Positions 35,491 to 43,710 are shown, numbered from the stretch's first letter. The stretch: 64,000 bases of DNA from Marinobacter profundi (GCF_002744715.1 NZ_KZ319378.1:1-64000); one strand, 5' to 3'. Made by a program: numbers and translations. The notes: a model not told the origin generated them from the letters alone.

Positions 35491-37088
35491 ACGAGCACCT
35501 CCCAGGGCGATAGGTCAAGTGATCCGACCGCCACCAGTGCGTCACCCAGCTCCCGGCCCTCCACAAGCGTTGCCACCAGACCGATATGGTGATTGCAGGC
35601 GGTGTCCAACCTGTAGGATTTCACCTGGCCGTGTTCCAGAATCAGGCTCAGTTGAGCCTCGCCGCGCGGGGTTTCCACGGTGGCCTCACCGGTGCCTGAT
35701 CCACGCCCGATGTTTCGCAAAACAGGTAGCCCCGGCTCCCCGGTTGCCTTGATGTAGTCGAGGCTCGTGATGATTTCGTCCAGGCGCTGCCACAGGCGCG
35801 CCCAGGCATCTCCGGCGTCGTCAGCAGCGCGCGCCACGGGGCCACTCAGGCCCGCAGTGCCCGATGGCAGTATGCCGATCCCCTTCAATCGCGATTTGAG
35901 CAAAGGCGTTCGCCCAAGACGAGCCGCCAATGCATGCAGAGCGGGCGTCAGTTCCAAAAGCCGTTTTCCACTGGCGCGGCGGATCTCCAGTTGCAGGGTT
36001 GCGGCACGATCCGTCAACCAGGCGAAGCCGAGCTGGCGCCCCGTTTGCGCCAGCCAACCCAGGTGACTGGCGATGCGCTCACATTCAAGCGCCACGGCCC
36101 GGGCCTGATCGGTTGCCGAATCGTTCTCAAGACCAGCCGCCCGCTCGATTGCCAGGCAGGCCAGCAGTCGGTAGCTCACGCTGGCCAGTGGCATGGCCGA
36201 CGCCAGGCGCTCGATAAAGGTCTCGGCGTCGATCTCCTTGCCTTTTTCACTCTCATTGATCATGCCCACCAAGGATGTGGCCTGTCCTTCTGTTACGCCG
36301 TCACCGTCAAGAGTCAGCGTCAACTTGAGCCCACCAGGCAGACCGGGGAAAACCGGACCGAACGGCACCTCCATCCAGTCCATCGCCAACCCGTCGGCAC
36401 TACGAGGCAGGTCCTTGGTCACTTCAATCATGGACATGAATCCCGAGGCGCCGTGGTCATGCCCACCATGATCATGACCACTATGACCGTGACCTACATG
36501 ATCATGGCCACCATGTTCGTGGCTATCATGACCGTGCTCACTGTGATCATGCCCCGAATTTTTCTCCTCCGCGTCGCCGTCGGACTCATCGTGCTGGTGC
36601 TTGTGTCCGTGATCATGATGGTTTTCGTGCGAGTGCTGATGACCCTCGTGCTGCTCATGATCGTGCTCATGCGAATCATGATGTTCATGGCAGTGACCAT
36701 GATGACGTTCTTGTTCATGGTGTTCGTGCTGCTGCGCATGATCATGATGCTGGTGTTCGTGCTCATGGTGCCGGTGCTCGCGATGATCGTGCCCATGGTC
36801 ATGGTCATGCTCGGGGGCCGGCTCCCCTGCCTCCCGGGCGACCAGGTCCATGCCACACTTGGGGCAACTACCCGGCTCGTTCTGGACAACATCCGGGTGC
36901 ATGGGGCAGACATACTCGATCCTGGCGTGCAGAACAGCGGCGTCGAAATCCTCGGGAGAGGAGGCAAAAGCGCCTTCCGCCAGCGCCCGTCTCAGCCGGT
37001 CAACCGCGTCGGTCAGTGCCTCTTGCGAGATACCTGAGGAAACATCGGCGCCCCGGTAAAGATGACGGTACCGGTCCGCCCAGCACAA
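35487..37088 (-). CDS. NuoD-like subunit fused to heavy-metal-binding domain and His-rich linker
   Basis: A 533-codon frame. Residues about 1-58 are helical and 59-83 are a heavy-metal-binding domain (YVCPMHPD then CPKCGMDL, as in CusB and P1B ATPases). Residues 94-212 hold 49 His by my count, mixed with Asp, Glu and Gly. From about 218 the protein resembles the hydrogenase/NuoD 49-kDa large subunit (ERIASHLGWLAQTGRQLGF, VETPRGEAQLSL, GDALVAVGSLDLSP). The usual C-terminal Cys motif after SLD is absent, so no NiFe site or normal quinone site is expected. The only in-frame starts are non-ATG (TTG at 37086-37088), and the frame overlaps the NuoB-like gene by 89 bp, so start or fusion is unresolved. 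Confidence 0.88.
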   Translation of the reverse strand: MCWADRYRHLYRGADVSSGISQEALTDAVDRLRRALAEGAFASSPEDFDAAVLHARIEYVCPMHPDVVQNEPGSCPKCGMDLVAREAGEPAPEHDHDHGHDHREHRHHEHEHQHHDHAQQHEHHEQERHHGHCHEHHDSHEHDHEQHEGHQHSHENHHDHGHKHQHDESDGDAEEKNSGHDHSEHGHDSHEHGGHDHVGHGHSGHDHGGHDHGASGFMSMIEVTKDLPRSADGLAMDWMEVPFGPVFPGLPGGLKLTLTLDGDGVTEGQATSLVGMINESEKGKEIDAETFIERLASAMPLASVSYRLLACLAIERAAGLENDSATDQARAVALECERIASHLGWLAQTGRQLGFAWLTDRAATLQLEIRRASGKRLLELTPALHALAARLGRTPLLKSRLKGIGILPSGTAGLSGPVARAADDAGDAWARLWQRLDEIITSLDYIKATGEPGLPVLRNIGRGSGTGEATVETPRGEAQLSLILEHGQVKSYRLDTACNHHIGLVATLVEGRELGDALVAVGSLDLSPWEVLV

Positions 37089-37377
37089 GGATGGCGCGCG
37101 GCCGGGGCATCTGCGCGTAGAGCACCGCCACGGCCTCGCTCATTTTTTCTGAAAGCCCTCCAATGACCAGAAGCACACCTGAATCGCGAGGTGTGGAGGT
37201 GATGCGCATACCTGTCGCAGCAACGTCCAAGCCGCACGCCAACGCTACTTCCGGCCCCAGGATGATCAGACAACTCAGGTCGTGCGCCAAGGCACGAGAG
37301 ACCCACTTCTGAAGCACAGAGACTCGTTTCAGCCACTGACGTGAGCCCGTATTGCGGATTTCTGGATTAAAAGTCAT
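37000..37377 (-). CDS. Truncated NuoB-like subunit lacking Fe-S ligands
   Basis: A 125-codon frame. Residues about 20-102 align with the 20-kDa subunit NuoB (VALACGLDVAATG, TPRDSGVLLVIGGLSEKMSEAVAVLYAQMP, ILVLGG), but tandem Cys-Cys is Cys-Gly and the later Cys residues with the CPGCPPRP end are absent. Three of four N2 cluster ligands are therefore missing. The ATG overlaps the nuoA stop (ATGA). After LVLGG the frame runs into probably non-native sequence, while the D-like frame takes over, so a frameshift or true B-D fusion is possible. Confidence 0.7.
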   Translation of the reverse strand: MTFNPEIRNTGSRQWLKRVSVLQKWVSRALAHDLSCLIILGPEVALACGLDVAATGMRITSTPRDSGVLLVIGGLSEKMSEAVAVLYAQMPRPRAILVLGGPVPSSLPGRRCFLRYLARGTDRRG

Positions 37378-37739
37378 TGCCGCCCAAGAGCCCCTTGGCT
37401 CCAGCCGTAGAGCAAACCAAGAAAGAGAATGGCAAGAAACACGCCCATGTCATACAAAGCGACTAACCCTACTTCCCTGTATACAACAGCCCACGGGTAC
37501 ATGAACGCCATCTCCATGTCGAAGGCCAGAAACAGCAACGCGTAGCCGTAGTACCGTGCATGGTAGCGTCCCCAGACCGGGTCTCGAGACAAGGCTCCGG
37601 AACTCGCCGGCACATCCTTGCCCAGTTCCCGGTGTGCCGGGCCAATGGCACGGGCAAGCCCATACAGAGCCAGAACGGTAGCTGCAATGCTGAGCACCAG
37701 GGCAAGCAGCAGACTGTACTGCTCCAAAACACTCATCAT
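37374..37739 (-). CDS. nuoA: Complex-I-like subunit NuoA homologue
   Basis: This 121-aa protein has three helices, homologous to NuoA. It carries RYYGYALLFLAFDMEMAFMYPWAV, the conserved helix 2 with FDxE. The start is at 37739 or the next Met. It is the first gene of the complex-I-like operon A-B-D-H-J-K-L-M-N. An imperfect TTCAG-N6-TTCAG box lies 114 bp upstream. Confidence 0.9.
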   Translation of the reverse strand: MMSVLEQYSLLLALVLSIAATVLALYGLARAIGPAHRELGKDVPASSGALSRDPVWGRYHARYYGYALLFLAFDMEMAFMYPWAVVYREVGLVALYDMGVFLAILFLGLLYGWSQGALGRQ

Positions 37740-37852
37740 CTAACCCTCAAGTCGCTCAACCGAATATGTCCTCCGATTATTTTCTCCAGAGACAAGATCA
37801 ATATGGACTTAACTCGCTTCCTGGTTCCGCATGGGCGAAACGTACTTCCTGA

Positions 37853-37868
37853 GTGAATAGAGGCTGAA
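37853..37868 (-). promoter_or_regulatory. Imperfect TTCAG-N6-TTCAG box upstream of nuoA
   Basis: The coding strand reads TTCAGCCTCTATTCAC: one mismatch in the second half, the same period and orientation as the copper-gene boxes. It is the only visible operator-like signal before the complex-I-like operon. Confidence 0.45.
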
Positions 37869-37888
37869 TCACTCGCCCCCAGATATCC

Positions 37889-38305
37889 CTACTCCAGACC
37901 ATGATGCTTCCCTTCGTATAACTTAACGTTCCTGATCTTGCCTCCTTCATTGACCAATTCGTAAGCGTTGCCGGACAAAGGCTTTATTTGATTGCAAGAA
38001 TAATCGCGACCGTACACTGATGTGCAAAACCTACCGTCTTTCACCTCCCACGTTCCGATATAGTGGGTAAGGTTTCCCTGCTGTTCGCGATATTTGGTCA
38101 TTCCATAGATCGAACCATCAGGATCATAGTACTCATGAAAAGTCCGAGTGCGGAAAGTGTCCTGAGCATCTCGGAATTCCATTTGCACCGTGTTTCCGAC
38201 GACAACACTAGCAACATCTTCGCCCGAAAGAGCCTCTTCAGCGTGCAAAAATGGCACTTGCAAAAACATCAAACATACGAACAATTTTAGATTTCTTGCT
38301 TTCAT
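37889..38305 (-). CDS. Periplasmic protein of unknown function in the metal region
   Basis: This 138-aa protein has a signal peptide (MKARNLKLFVC to FLHAEEA) and two later Cys (CTSVYGRDYSC) that could form a disulfide or metal site. I chose the start at 38305 because GGGAG precedes it; 38326 is also open. The body is beta-rich, with repeated Tyr/Gly strands around YYDPDGSIYGMTKYR, like small secreted sensor-type proteins. Family not recognised. Confidence 0.65.
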   Translation of the reverse strand: MKARNLKLFVCLMFLQVPFLHAEEALSGEDVASVVVGNTVQMEFRDAQDTFRTRTFHEYYDPDGSIYGMTKYREQQGNLTHYIGTWEVKDGRFCTSVYGRDYSCNQIKPLSGNAYELVNEGGKIRNVKLYEGKHHGLE

Positions 38306-38419
38306 CTCGTTGTCTCCCGGTTTCATTCAATAATTGTCGTCACATGGACGACAGCATTAAGTCGTATCGTAGGATTGTGAAAAAGAGCTCAACGCATCAG
38401 TTGAATTGCAACACCCCAT

Positions 38420-38638
38420 TTATTTCCCACTACGTTCAACAGGCCAGTCACTAAAAGCGATGAAGTAGAGAAGAACCAGATTGACGATGGGGATAAGTAT
38501 CAAGACGCCCATCCACCCCGGATATCCCGTGCGCTGGCAAATACGCCAGGCCGGTATCACTACCACAATGCCAATCACCAGCATCCAGAGCCAGTGGCCT
38601 GCCCACATTGTGTTGCCAAACATATCGCCTTCCATCAT
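38420..38638 (-). CDS. Small two-helix membrane protein
   Basis: This 72-aa protein has two hydrophobic segments (about 14-33 and 43-62) joined by a short RICQRTGYPGW loop. The pattern resembles the small DUF805-like or phospholipase-D-nuclease-N-type membrane proteins often seen near metal genes. A ribosome site (GGAAGG) lies upstream; the second Met at 38635 is also possible. It follows the APC permease gene by 27 bp, so it may belong to the same unit. Confidence 0.6.
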   Translation of the reverse strand: MMEGDMFGNTMWAGHWLWMLVIGIVVVIPAWRICQRTGYPGWMGVLILIPIVNLVLLYFIAFSDWPVERSGK

Positions 38639-38665
38639 GGTACGGTCCTTCCGGTTAACTGCTAA

Positions 38666-40021
38666 TTAGTGGTGATCATGCACATGAGATTCATCACGTC
38701 CCGACTGTCCGGTTTCCTGGAACCTTTTCAGAAAAATCTGCTCCGCAGCGGCAATAACAACCATCGTGACAACCGCAACGCCAATCACAAACGGGTCAGA
38801 GTTCAGTTTGACCCAGACAAAACCTCCAAGTACGAGCAAATCCAGGAGGATAGCAACCGCTGGCACCCACGCCTTTGCCTTCACATCGCCGCGTAAATAA
38901 CGAAGGACTCCCCAGTGAATGGCAATATCCATTACCAAATAGAACACGATACCTAGTGCTGCAATCCGGGAGAGATCAAAGAAAGCCGTCAGAACCAGTC
39001 CCAGAACCACGGTGTAAACCAGCGTGTGCTTTTGGATACTGCCCGGCATACCGAAATGACGATGGGGAACCAGCCTCATTTCGGTTAACATCGCAAGCAT
39101 CCGTGAGACCGCAAAAATACTGGCCAGAATGCCGCCGGCGGTGGCCATCATGGCAATGGCAACCGTGAACCAGACCGCGTACTCTCCCAGAGCTGGGCGC
39201 GCTGCGGCAGCAAGCGAATAGTCCTGCGTTTCGATGATTTCAGCCAGCGACAGGTTACTGGCCACAGCAAAACCAACCAGGGTGTAAATTACCACGCAGG
39301 CCGCGATGGAAATAATGATGGCTCGCCCTACATTCCGCTTGGGATCTATCACTTCGGAACCGCTGTTAGTGATCGTAGTGAAGCCCTTGAAGGCGAGTAT
39401 TCCAAGTGCCGTTGCACCCAGGAAATTACCCGTTGCTCCGGCTTCGCCCGTGCTTGAAAAGTCGACCAACAGACTGTCGGCAACCCATACACCCACGACC
39501 CCGAAAATCAGTATGCCTCCGATCTTCAGGATGCCTATGAAGGAGGCCACCCCCTGAATCATTCGGTTACCGAGCAGGTTGATCAGAAACGCTGCCAGGA
39601 TCAGGGACACGCCGAGAATGGGCACCATGCGACCGCTTTCATCGCCACCGAACAGCTGCATGGTGTAGGAACCAAAGGTGCGCGCAAGAAAGCTCTGGGC
39701 GATCACCATCGAGAAATACATCAGCAGGGCGTTAAACGCCGTCGGCAGCCGGTTTCCATAAGCCTTGTGAAGGTACATGCCAATCCCACCAGCTGACGGG
39801 TAGGCATCGGAAATTTTAATGTAGGAATAGGCACTGAAGCTGACGATTACCGCCGCAGCCAGAAACGCCAGCGGAAAAAGCACGCCGGTCATCTGTGCCA
39901 TCTGCCCGGTCAACGCAAAGATACCGGCGCCAATCATGACGCCGGTACCCAACATAACCGTTCCTGCAAGTGTGAGACTGCCTTCCTTGTAGCGAGTAGT
40001 TCTGTCCTGCTCCCTGCTCAT
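38666..40021 (-). CDS. APC-family amino-acid/polyamine permease
   Basis: This 451-aa membrane protein has about 12 helices. The APC motif TLAGTVMLGTGVMIGAGIFALTG is followed by IKISDAYPSAGGIGMYL and FKGFTTITNSGSEVIDPKRN. The C-terminus ends in a His cluster (ESHVHDHH), which could bind metal. It lies 11 bp after the 118-aa gene and has a strong GGAGG ribosome site, so both are probably driven by the promoter at 40440-40493. The substrate is unknown. Confidence 0.88.
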   Translation of the reverse strand: MSREQDRTTRYKEGSLTLAGTVMLGTGVMIGAGIFALTGQMAQMTGVLFPLAFLAAAVIVSFSAYSYIKISDAYPSAGGIGMYLHKAYGNRLPTAFNALLMYFSMVIAQSFLARTFGSYTMQLFGGDESGRMVPILGVSLILAAFLINLLGNRMIQGVASFIGILKIGGILIFGVVGVWVADSLLVDFSSTGEAGATGNFLGATALGILAFKGFTTITNSGSEVIDPKRNVGRAIIISIAACVVIYTLVGFAVASNLSLAEIIETQDYSLAAAARPALGEYAVWFTVAIAMMATAGGILASIFAVSRMLAMLTEMRLVPHRHFGMPGSIQKHTLVYTVVLGLVLTAFFDLSRIAALGIVFYLVMDIAIHWGVLRYLRGDVKAKAWVPAVAILLDLLVLGGFVWVKLNSDPFVIGVAVVTMVVIAAAEQIFLKRFQETGQSGRDESHVHDHH

Positions 40022-40032
40022 CTAACCTCCAG

Positions 40033-40389
40033 CTATTTTCGTTTCATGGGCGGGATCTTTGAACAGCAAAACGGATCAAGTTTGGCATTGGCACGTACGT
40101 TATCATCTGTAAACCGGTACCACGCCAGTTTCCGTTTAGTCCACCACCCCCCCTTCAACCGACCGCCATGTGCTTCAATCGCCTCCAGCAACTCATCGGT
40201 GGACCAATGGGTTCCATCGAAGGTGACTTGCAGTTGGTTATTTGCCTTGCGTTCGGCAAAATCTACACAGGGATGATGGTTGAGTTCGTGAATAAAATCA
40301 GACCATTCGCCCTCTTCAATACCTTCAACGGCAAGTTTTCGGCGCAGCAGAAACTGCTCTTGGTTCGATGCTTTGTGTGCTTTAGTCAT
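40033..40389 (-). CDS. 118-aa HMA-like protein of the metal region
   Basis: Soluble, 118 residues, with a broken paralogue at 3484-3741. Residues about 50-75 (LQVTFDGTHWSTDELLEAIEAHGG) resemble the last strand and helix of an HMA (heavy-metal-associated) fold but no CxxC is present, and the body has NHHPCVDFAERK and GWWTKRKLAWYRF. The tail FCCSKIPP has two Cys. I do not know a named family. FNR and TTCAG boxes lie directly upstream, so it is probably metal- and oxygen-controlled. A role in metal handling is inference. Confidence 0.7.
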   Translation of the reverse strand: MTKAHKASNQEQFLLRRKLAVEGIEEGEWSDFIHELNHHPCVDFAERKANNQLQVTFDGTHWSTDELLEAIEAHGGRLKGGWWTKRKLAWYRFTDDNVRANAKLDPFCCSKIPPMKRK

Positions 40390-40439
40390 GGGAGAAACCT
40401 CTTAGCCTTATCATCTCCCCTCTATGACAACATGCGGAC

Positions 40440-40455
40440 CTGAACTGCGACTGAA
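40440..40455 (-). promoter_or_regulatory. Candidate response-regulator box, TTCAG-N6-TTCAG
   Basis: The coding strand reads TTCAGTCGCAGTTCAG, an exact repeat, 51 bp upstream of the 118-aa gene. It lies 25 bp downstream of a perfect FNR box. Confidence 0.65.
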
Positions 40456-40479
40456 AATCAGTGAGGGCTTTCGATGAAA

Positions 40480-40493
40480 TTGATGTACATCAA
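40480..40493 (-). promoter_or_regulatory. Perfect FNR/ANR box
   Basis: TTGATGTACATCAA matches the full consensus and is a perfect palindrome. It lies 91 bp upstream of the 118-aa gene and beyond the TTCAG box, and partly overlaps the T-run side of the copB terminator. Confidence 0.75.
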
Positions 40494-40498
40494 AAAGA

Positions 40499-40520
40499 GA
40501 GCCAGGACAAAACCTGGCTC
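40499..40520 (-). terminator. Rho-independent terminator after copB
   Basis: An 8-bp perfect stem, GAGCCAGG / CCTGGCTC, with a 6-nt loop, followed on the minus strand by TCTTTTTG. It begins 11 bp beyond the copB stop and separates copAB from the 118-aa gene. Confidence 0.85.
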
Positions 40521-40530
40521 GTTATCCCAA

Positions 40531-41280
40531 TCAGAACGCGATGCGGGCACCGATGACGGCAAACCAGTCTTCTGTACCGCCGCCTTCGGCTTTAGCGAGA
40601 TCTGCGGTATCGCCGTACTTGCGCTCATGCACCACGCCCACGTAAGGCGAGAACGCACGATCGATCAAGTCATAGCTTAACCGGAGGCCAGTTTCGGTGG
40701 AAACCAAGCCTTTACCCACGCCAATTTCCTCGTCCTCGCTGAATGCTACCGTTGCATCCAGCGTCGCAGACAGGATCCAGTAGTTGGTGAACAGCAATTC
40801 GTACTCAGCGTCCAGTTCAGCTGACGTATCGCCATCCTTGCTGACATACAGATTTGCATCGATCTCAAACCATTGGGGCGCCAGCCCGGCCACACCGAGA
40901 ACCGCATACGTACGGTCCGGCCCCTCGGGCGTATCGAAACGCACGCCCGCTTTGGCGTCGAAGAACTTGGAGATAGGGATCTGGCCGACCAGCTGGTTTT
41001 CCAGCGTTTCGTAGGCCTGCTCCTCTATCTCGTACTCCCCGGTTGTGAGCAGCCGGACTTTAAAGTCGTCGGTGCCATAGAAGGCATCCGCATTCCAAAC
41101 GCCCAGCTCCTCGTCATCGTCGCTGTAGCGGTACTCAAATTCCTCGAATTGAACGCCCCAGGTTGTGAGCGGCTGTTTTCGAGCGGTCGTGTCGGAGATC
41201 ATTTCCTGAGCTGTCACCGCCGTTGAGACACCAATAGAGGCAAGGAAGCTGACTGCGACAATTGATCGAATACAGCTCAT
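40531..41280 (-). CDS. copB: CopB-family outer-membrane copper-resistance protein
   Basis: This 249-aa protein has a signal peptide (through AVTAQE) and a beta-barrel in the CopB/PcoB mode: FEYRYSDDDEE, WNADAFYGTDDFKVRL, KAGVRFDTPEGPDR, then a C-terminal Phe. It lacks the long Met/His-rich N-terminal region of larger CopB proteins. It overlaps copA by 4 bp (ATGA). In Pseudomonas it helps move copper to or through the outer membrane (family knowledge). Confidence 0.92.
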   Translation of the reverse strand: MSCIRSIVAVSFLASIGVSTAVTAQEMISDTTARKQPLTTWGVQFEEFEYRYSDDDEELGVWNADAFYGTDDFKVRLLTTGEYEIEEQAYETLENQLVGQIPISKFFDAKAGVRFDTPEGPDRTYAVLGVAGLAPQWFEIDANLYVSKDGDTSAELDAEYELLFTNYWILSATLDATVAFSEDEEIGVGKGLVSTETGLRLSYDLIDRAFSPYVGVVHERKYGDTADLAKAEGGGTEDWFAVIGARIAF

Positions 41281-42986
41281 ACCTCACCTCCATCTTTGGC
41301 AATCACGTCTGTTTTGGCCTGCGTCGACTCTGGCCCACCTTCAACAATGACCTTGCGGAACATACCAGCGGCCGCGTGATAGGACAGGTGACAGTGGAAC
41401 GCCCACTGACCGGGCGCGTCGACCTCGGTTTCCATGTAAACCGTGGTGCCTGGCTGCACACTGACCGTGTGCTTGATCGGGTTCCATTGGTCTGCACCAA
41501 CATCGAGAATGGACCACATACCGTGCAGGTGCATAGGGTGAGTCATCATGGTCTCGTTCACGAATTTGAAGCGAACTCGCTCACCGTATTTGAGACGAAT
41601 TGGGTCTGCGTCTTCGTACTTGACGCCATTAATGCTCCAGGTATAGCGCTCCATATTGCCGGTCAAACGAAGCTCAATTTCCCGGGTCGGTTCGCGGTCT
41701 TCATACAGTGGATCTTGGGCCTTCAGGTCAGCATAGGACAGGAACTTGCCGCCATTGGCTGCCGTGGGTACAAGGCCACTTCCCTTGGCGTAAAAGGGGT
41801 CGCTTTGGCCGCCTTTTCCCATCGCCATGGAACCATGATCCATGCCTTCCATGTTGGAATGATCCATTCCGGACATCCCTTCTGAGCTATTCATATCCAT
41901 GTCGCCATGATCCATACCGGCCATGTTGCCATGGTCCATGCCGGGCATACCGCTCATGTCTGCCATAGTCAGGCGCGCCGGATCACGCAGTTGCGGAACA
42001 GCCGCTTCCATACCTTCTTCGGGGGCCAACGTTGCCCTGGCATAGCCGGAACGCCCCATGGATTCAGCGAAAATGGTGTAGGCCTGCTCATCTTTCGGGT
42101 GGACGATCACATCATAGGTTTCCGCCACACCGATCCGGAACTCGTCCACGTTAACGGGCTGAACGTTGTTGCCATCGGCCTGTACAACCGTCATGTCCAG
42201 ACCGGGAATCCGTATGTCGAAGTAGGTCATGGCCGAGGAGTTGATGAACCGCAGCCGGATGCGTTCTCCGGGCTCAAAAAGGCCAGTCCAGTTCTGCTCG
42301 GGACCTTTGCCGTTGATCAGGCCCGTAAAGCCCTGCAAGTCCTCAACGTCCGCTTTCATCATGCGCATATCGCCCCATGCCATCCGATCTCGGACAGTAT
42401 TCATCAGACCGTTTTCGGACACGTCCGAGAAAAACTCGCCCACGGTTTGCTGCTCACGGTTGTAATAGTCCGGCATCATTTTCAGGTTGCGCATGATGCG
42501 GTCACCGGAATGGGGGTGCTTGTCAGTCAGCTGCACCACGTATTCACGATCGTAGCGGAATGGCTCACGGCCCTCGGGCTCGATGACAATGGCACCATAG
42601 GCGCCGTCCGGCTCCTGAAAACCAGAGTGGCTGTGGAACCAGTAGGTGCCTGCCTGCTGGATAGGAAACTCATAGGTAAAGGTTTCACCCGGCTTGATGC
42701 CCGGGAAACTGATACCAGGCACACCGTCCTGGTTAAAAGGAAGGATCAGGCCGTGCCAGTGAATGGACGTCATCTCATCCAGGTTGTTGGTCACGTTGAT
42801 CCGGACGTTCTCGCCTTCCTTGAAACGCATTACCGGTCCCGGAGATGCGCCGTTGTATCCAATGCCTTCCTTCACAAAATCGCCGGTATCAATTTTTACC
42901 CGGTCGACCGTAAGGTCGTATTCGCCGGCCAGAACCATGGCTGGCATCAGCAGGCTCAAAAGCCCTGTCAAAAAGCGCGGTTTCAT
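41277..42986 (-). CDS. copA: Multicopper oxidase CopA
   Basis: This 569-aa periplasmic enzyme oxidises Cu(I) and detoxifies copper. The copper-binding motifs are HWHGL (about 79), HSHSG, HPMHLHG near the C-terminus, and the type-1 motif HCHLSYHAAAGM. A Met/His-rich segment (about 345-395) repeats GMDHG-like units and probably binds Cu(I). A Sec-type signal precedes; no clear twin-arginine motif is visible. It is probably co-transcribed with the cupredoxin gene upstream (about 85 bp gap). Confidence 0.95.
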   Translation of the reverse strand: MKPRFLTGLLSLLMPAMVLAGEYDLTVDRVKIDTGDFVKEGIGYNGASPGPVMRFKEGENVRINVTNNLDEMTSIHWHGLILPFNQDGVPGISFPGIKPGETFTYEFPIQQAGTYWFHSHSGFQEPDGAYGAIVIEPEGREPFRYDREYVVQLTDKHPHSGDRIMRNLKMMPDYYNREQQTVGEFFSDVSENGLMNTVRDRMAWGDMRMMKADVEDLQGFTGLINGKGPEQNWTGLFEPGERIRLRFINSSAMTYFDIRIPGLDMTVVQADGNNVQPVNVDEFRIGVAETYDVIVHPKDEQAYTIFAESMGRSGYARATLAPEEGMEAAVPQLRDPARLTMADMSGMPGMDHGNMAGMDHGDMDMNSSEGMSGMDHSNMEGMDHGSMAMGKGGQSDPFYAKGSGLVPTAANGGKFLSYADLKAQDPLYEDREPTREIELRLTGNMERYTWSINGVKYEDADPIRLKYGERVRFKFVNETMMTHPMHLHGMWSILDVGADQWNPIKHTVSVQPGTTVYMETEVDAPGQWAFHCHLSYHAAAGMFRKVIVEGGPESTQAKTDVIAKDGGEV

Positions 42987-43070
42987 CTGTTTTGCTCCGA
43001 ACTACACGTCATTGAAGCCGGGCCGAGAAACGTGTCTCAGCCCCGCGCTCGCGGACCTCAGTTAAGCGAG

Positions 43071-43598
43071 TTACTCGAAATTGACCTCACCGTACATCCC
43101 GGCCTGATAGTGGCCCGGCACGTTGCAGGCAAATTCGATATTGCCTTTATCAGAGAACTTCCATACCACTTCTTTACTTTGGCCCGGTTCCAGCAACACG
43201 CTGTTCGGGTCGTCATGCTTCATGGAATGGCCATTCCCCATATCCATATTCATCATGTCGTGGTTCAGCTTGCCGCCCTGGATGACGCCATGCTCAACCA
43301 TCATCATCATTTCCTTCTGATGGGCTTCGTGCATATCCGGGGTGCCGATGTTGAATTCATGCACGAGGTTGCCCTTGTTCTCTACCACAAAACGCACCGT
43401 TTCACCGGGTTTCACTTCGATCGCTTCCGGCTCATAGTAGTTGTCGTACATTTCAACCGTGATCGTGCGGGCAGCTTCGGACGCTTTAGCAGGTTCTCCG
43501 CTGCTGGCTCCGTGCCCACCACCGTGGGCTCCTGCTGCAAAAGCACCCGCTGACATAGAAAGTGCCAAACCCGCCACCACAAACTTAGATGTATTCAT
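43071..43598 (-). CDS. Periplasmic cupredoxin (azurin/plastocyanin family)
   Basis: This ~175-aa protein has a signal peptide (ending AFAAGA). The start is MNTSKFVVAG at 43598 with GGGAGAAG upstream. The cupredoxin fold is clear: VKPGETVRFVV, NLVHEFNI (first copper His) and FACNVPGHYQAGMYG (Cys, His and Met ligands). A Met/His insert around residues 95-125 (HMM-rich) may bind further copper. First gene of the copA-copB unit on the minus strand, divergent from the two-component system. Confidence 0.9.
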   Translation of the reverse strand: MNTSKFVVAGLALSMSAGAFAAGAHGGGHGASSGEPAKASEAARTITVEMYDNYYEPEAIEVKPGETVRFVVENKGNLVHEFNIGTPDMHEAHQKEMMMMVEHGVIQGGKLNHDMMNMDMGNGHSMKHDDPNSVLLEPGQSKEVVWKFSDKGNIEFACNVPGHYQAGMYGEVNFE

Positions 43599-43694
43599 AT
43601 CAACTTCTCCCAAGGAATCAATTAGTAACAATCAGCTGCGTATCAAGCCAACTTGATCGATGTCTAAAATCACTATACACCATCGCCTACCAAC

Positions 43695-43710
43695 CTGAAT
43701 TCTTACTGAA
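43695..43710 (-). promoter_or_regulatory. Candidate response-regulator box for the cupredoxin-copAB unit
   Basis: The coding strand reads TTCAGTAAGAATTCAG, an exact repeat with 11-bp period, 97 bp upstream of the cupredoxin start. Confidence 0.7.

Noticed and set aside
35934..37037. Long plus-strand frame (367 codons) opposite the D-like gene
   Set aside because: It is the antisense of the His-rich codons (CAC/CAT give GTG/ATG), hydrophobic and Met/Val-biased without homology or ribosome site.
41907..43553. 548-codon plus-strand frame opposite copA and the cupredoxin
   Set aside because: Antisense of two clear copper genes; His/Val-rich composition follows from Met/His codons on the other strand.
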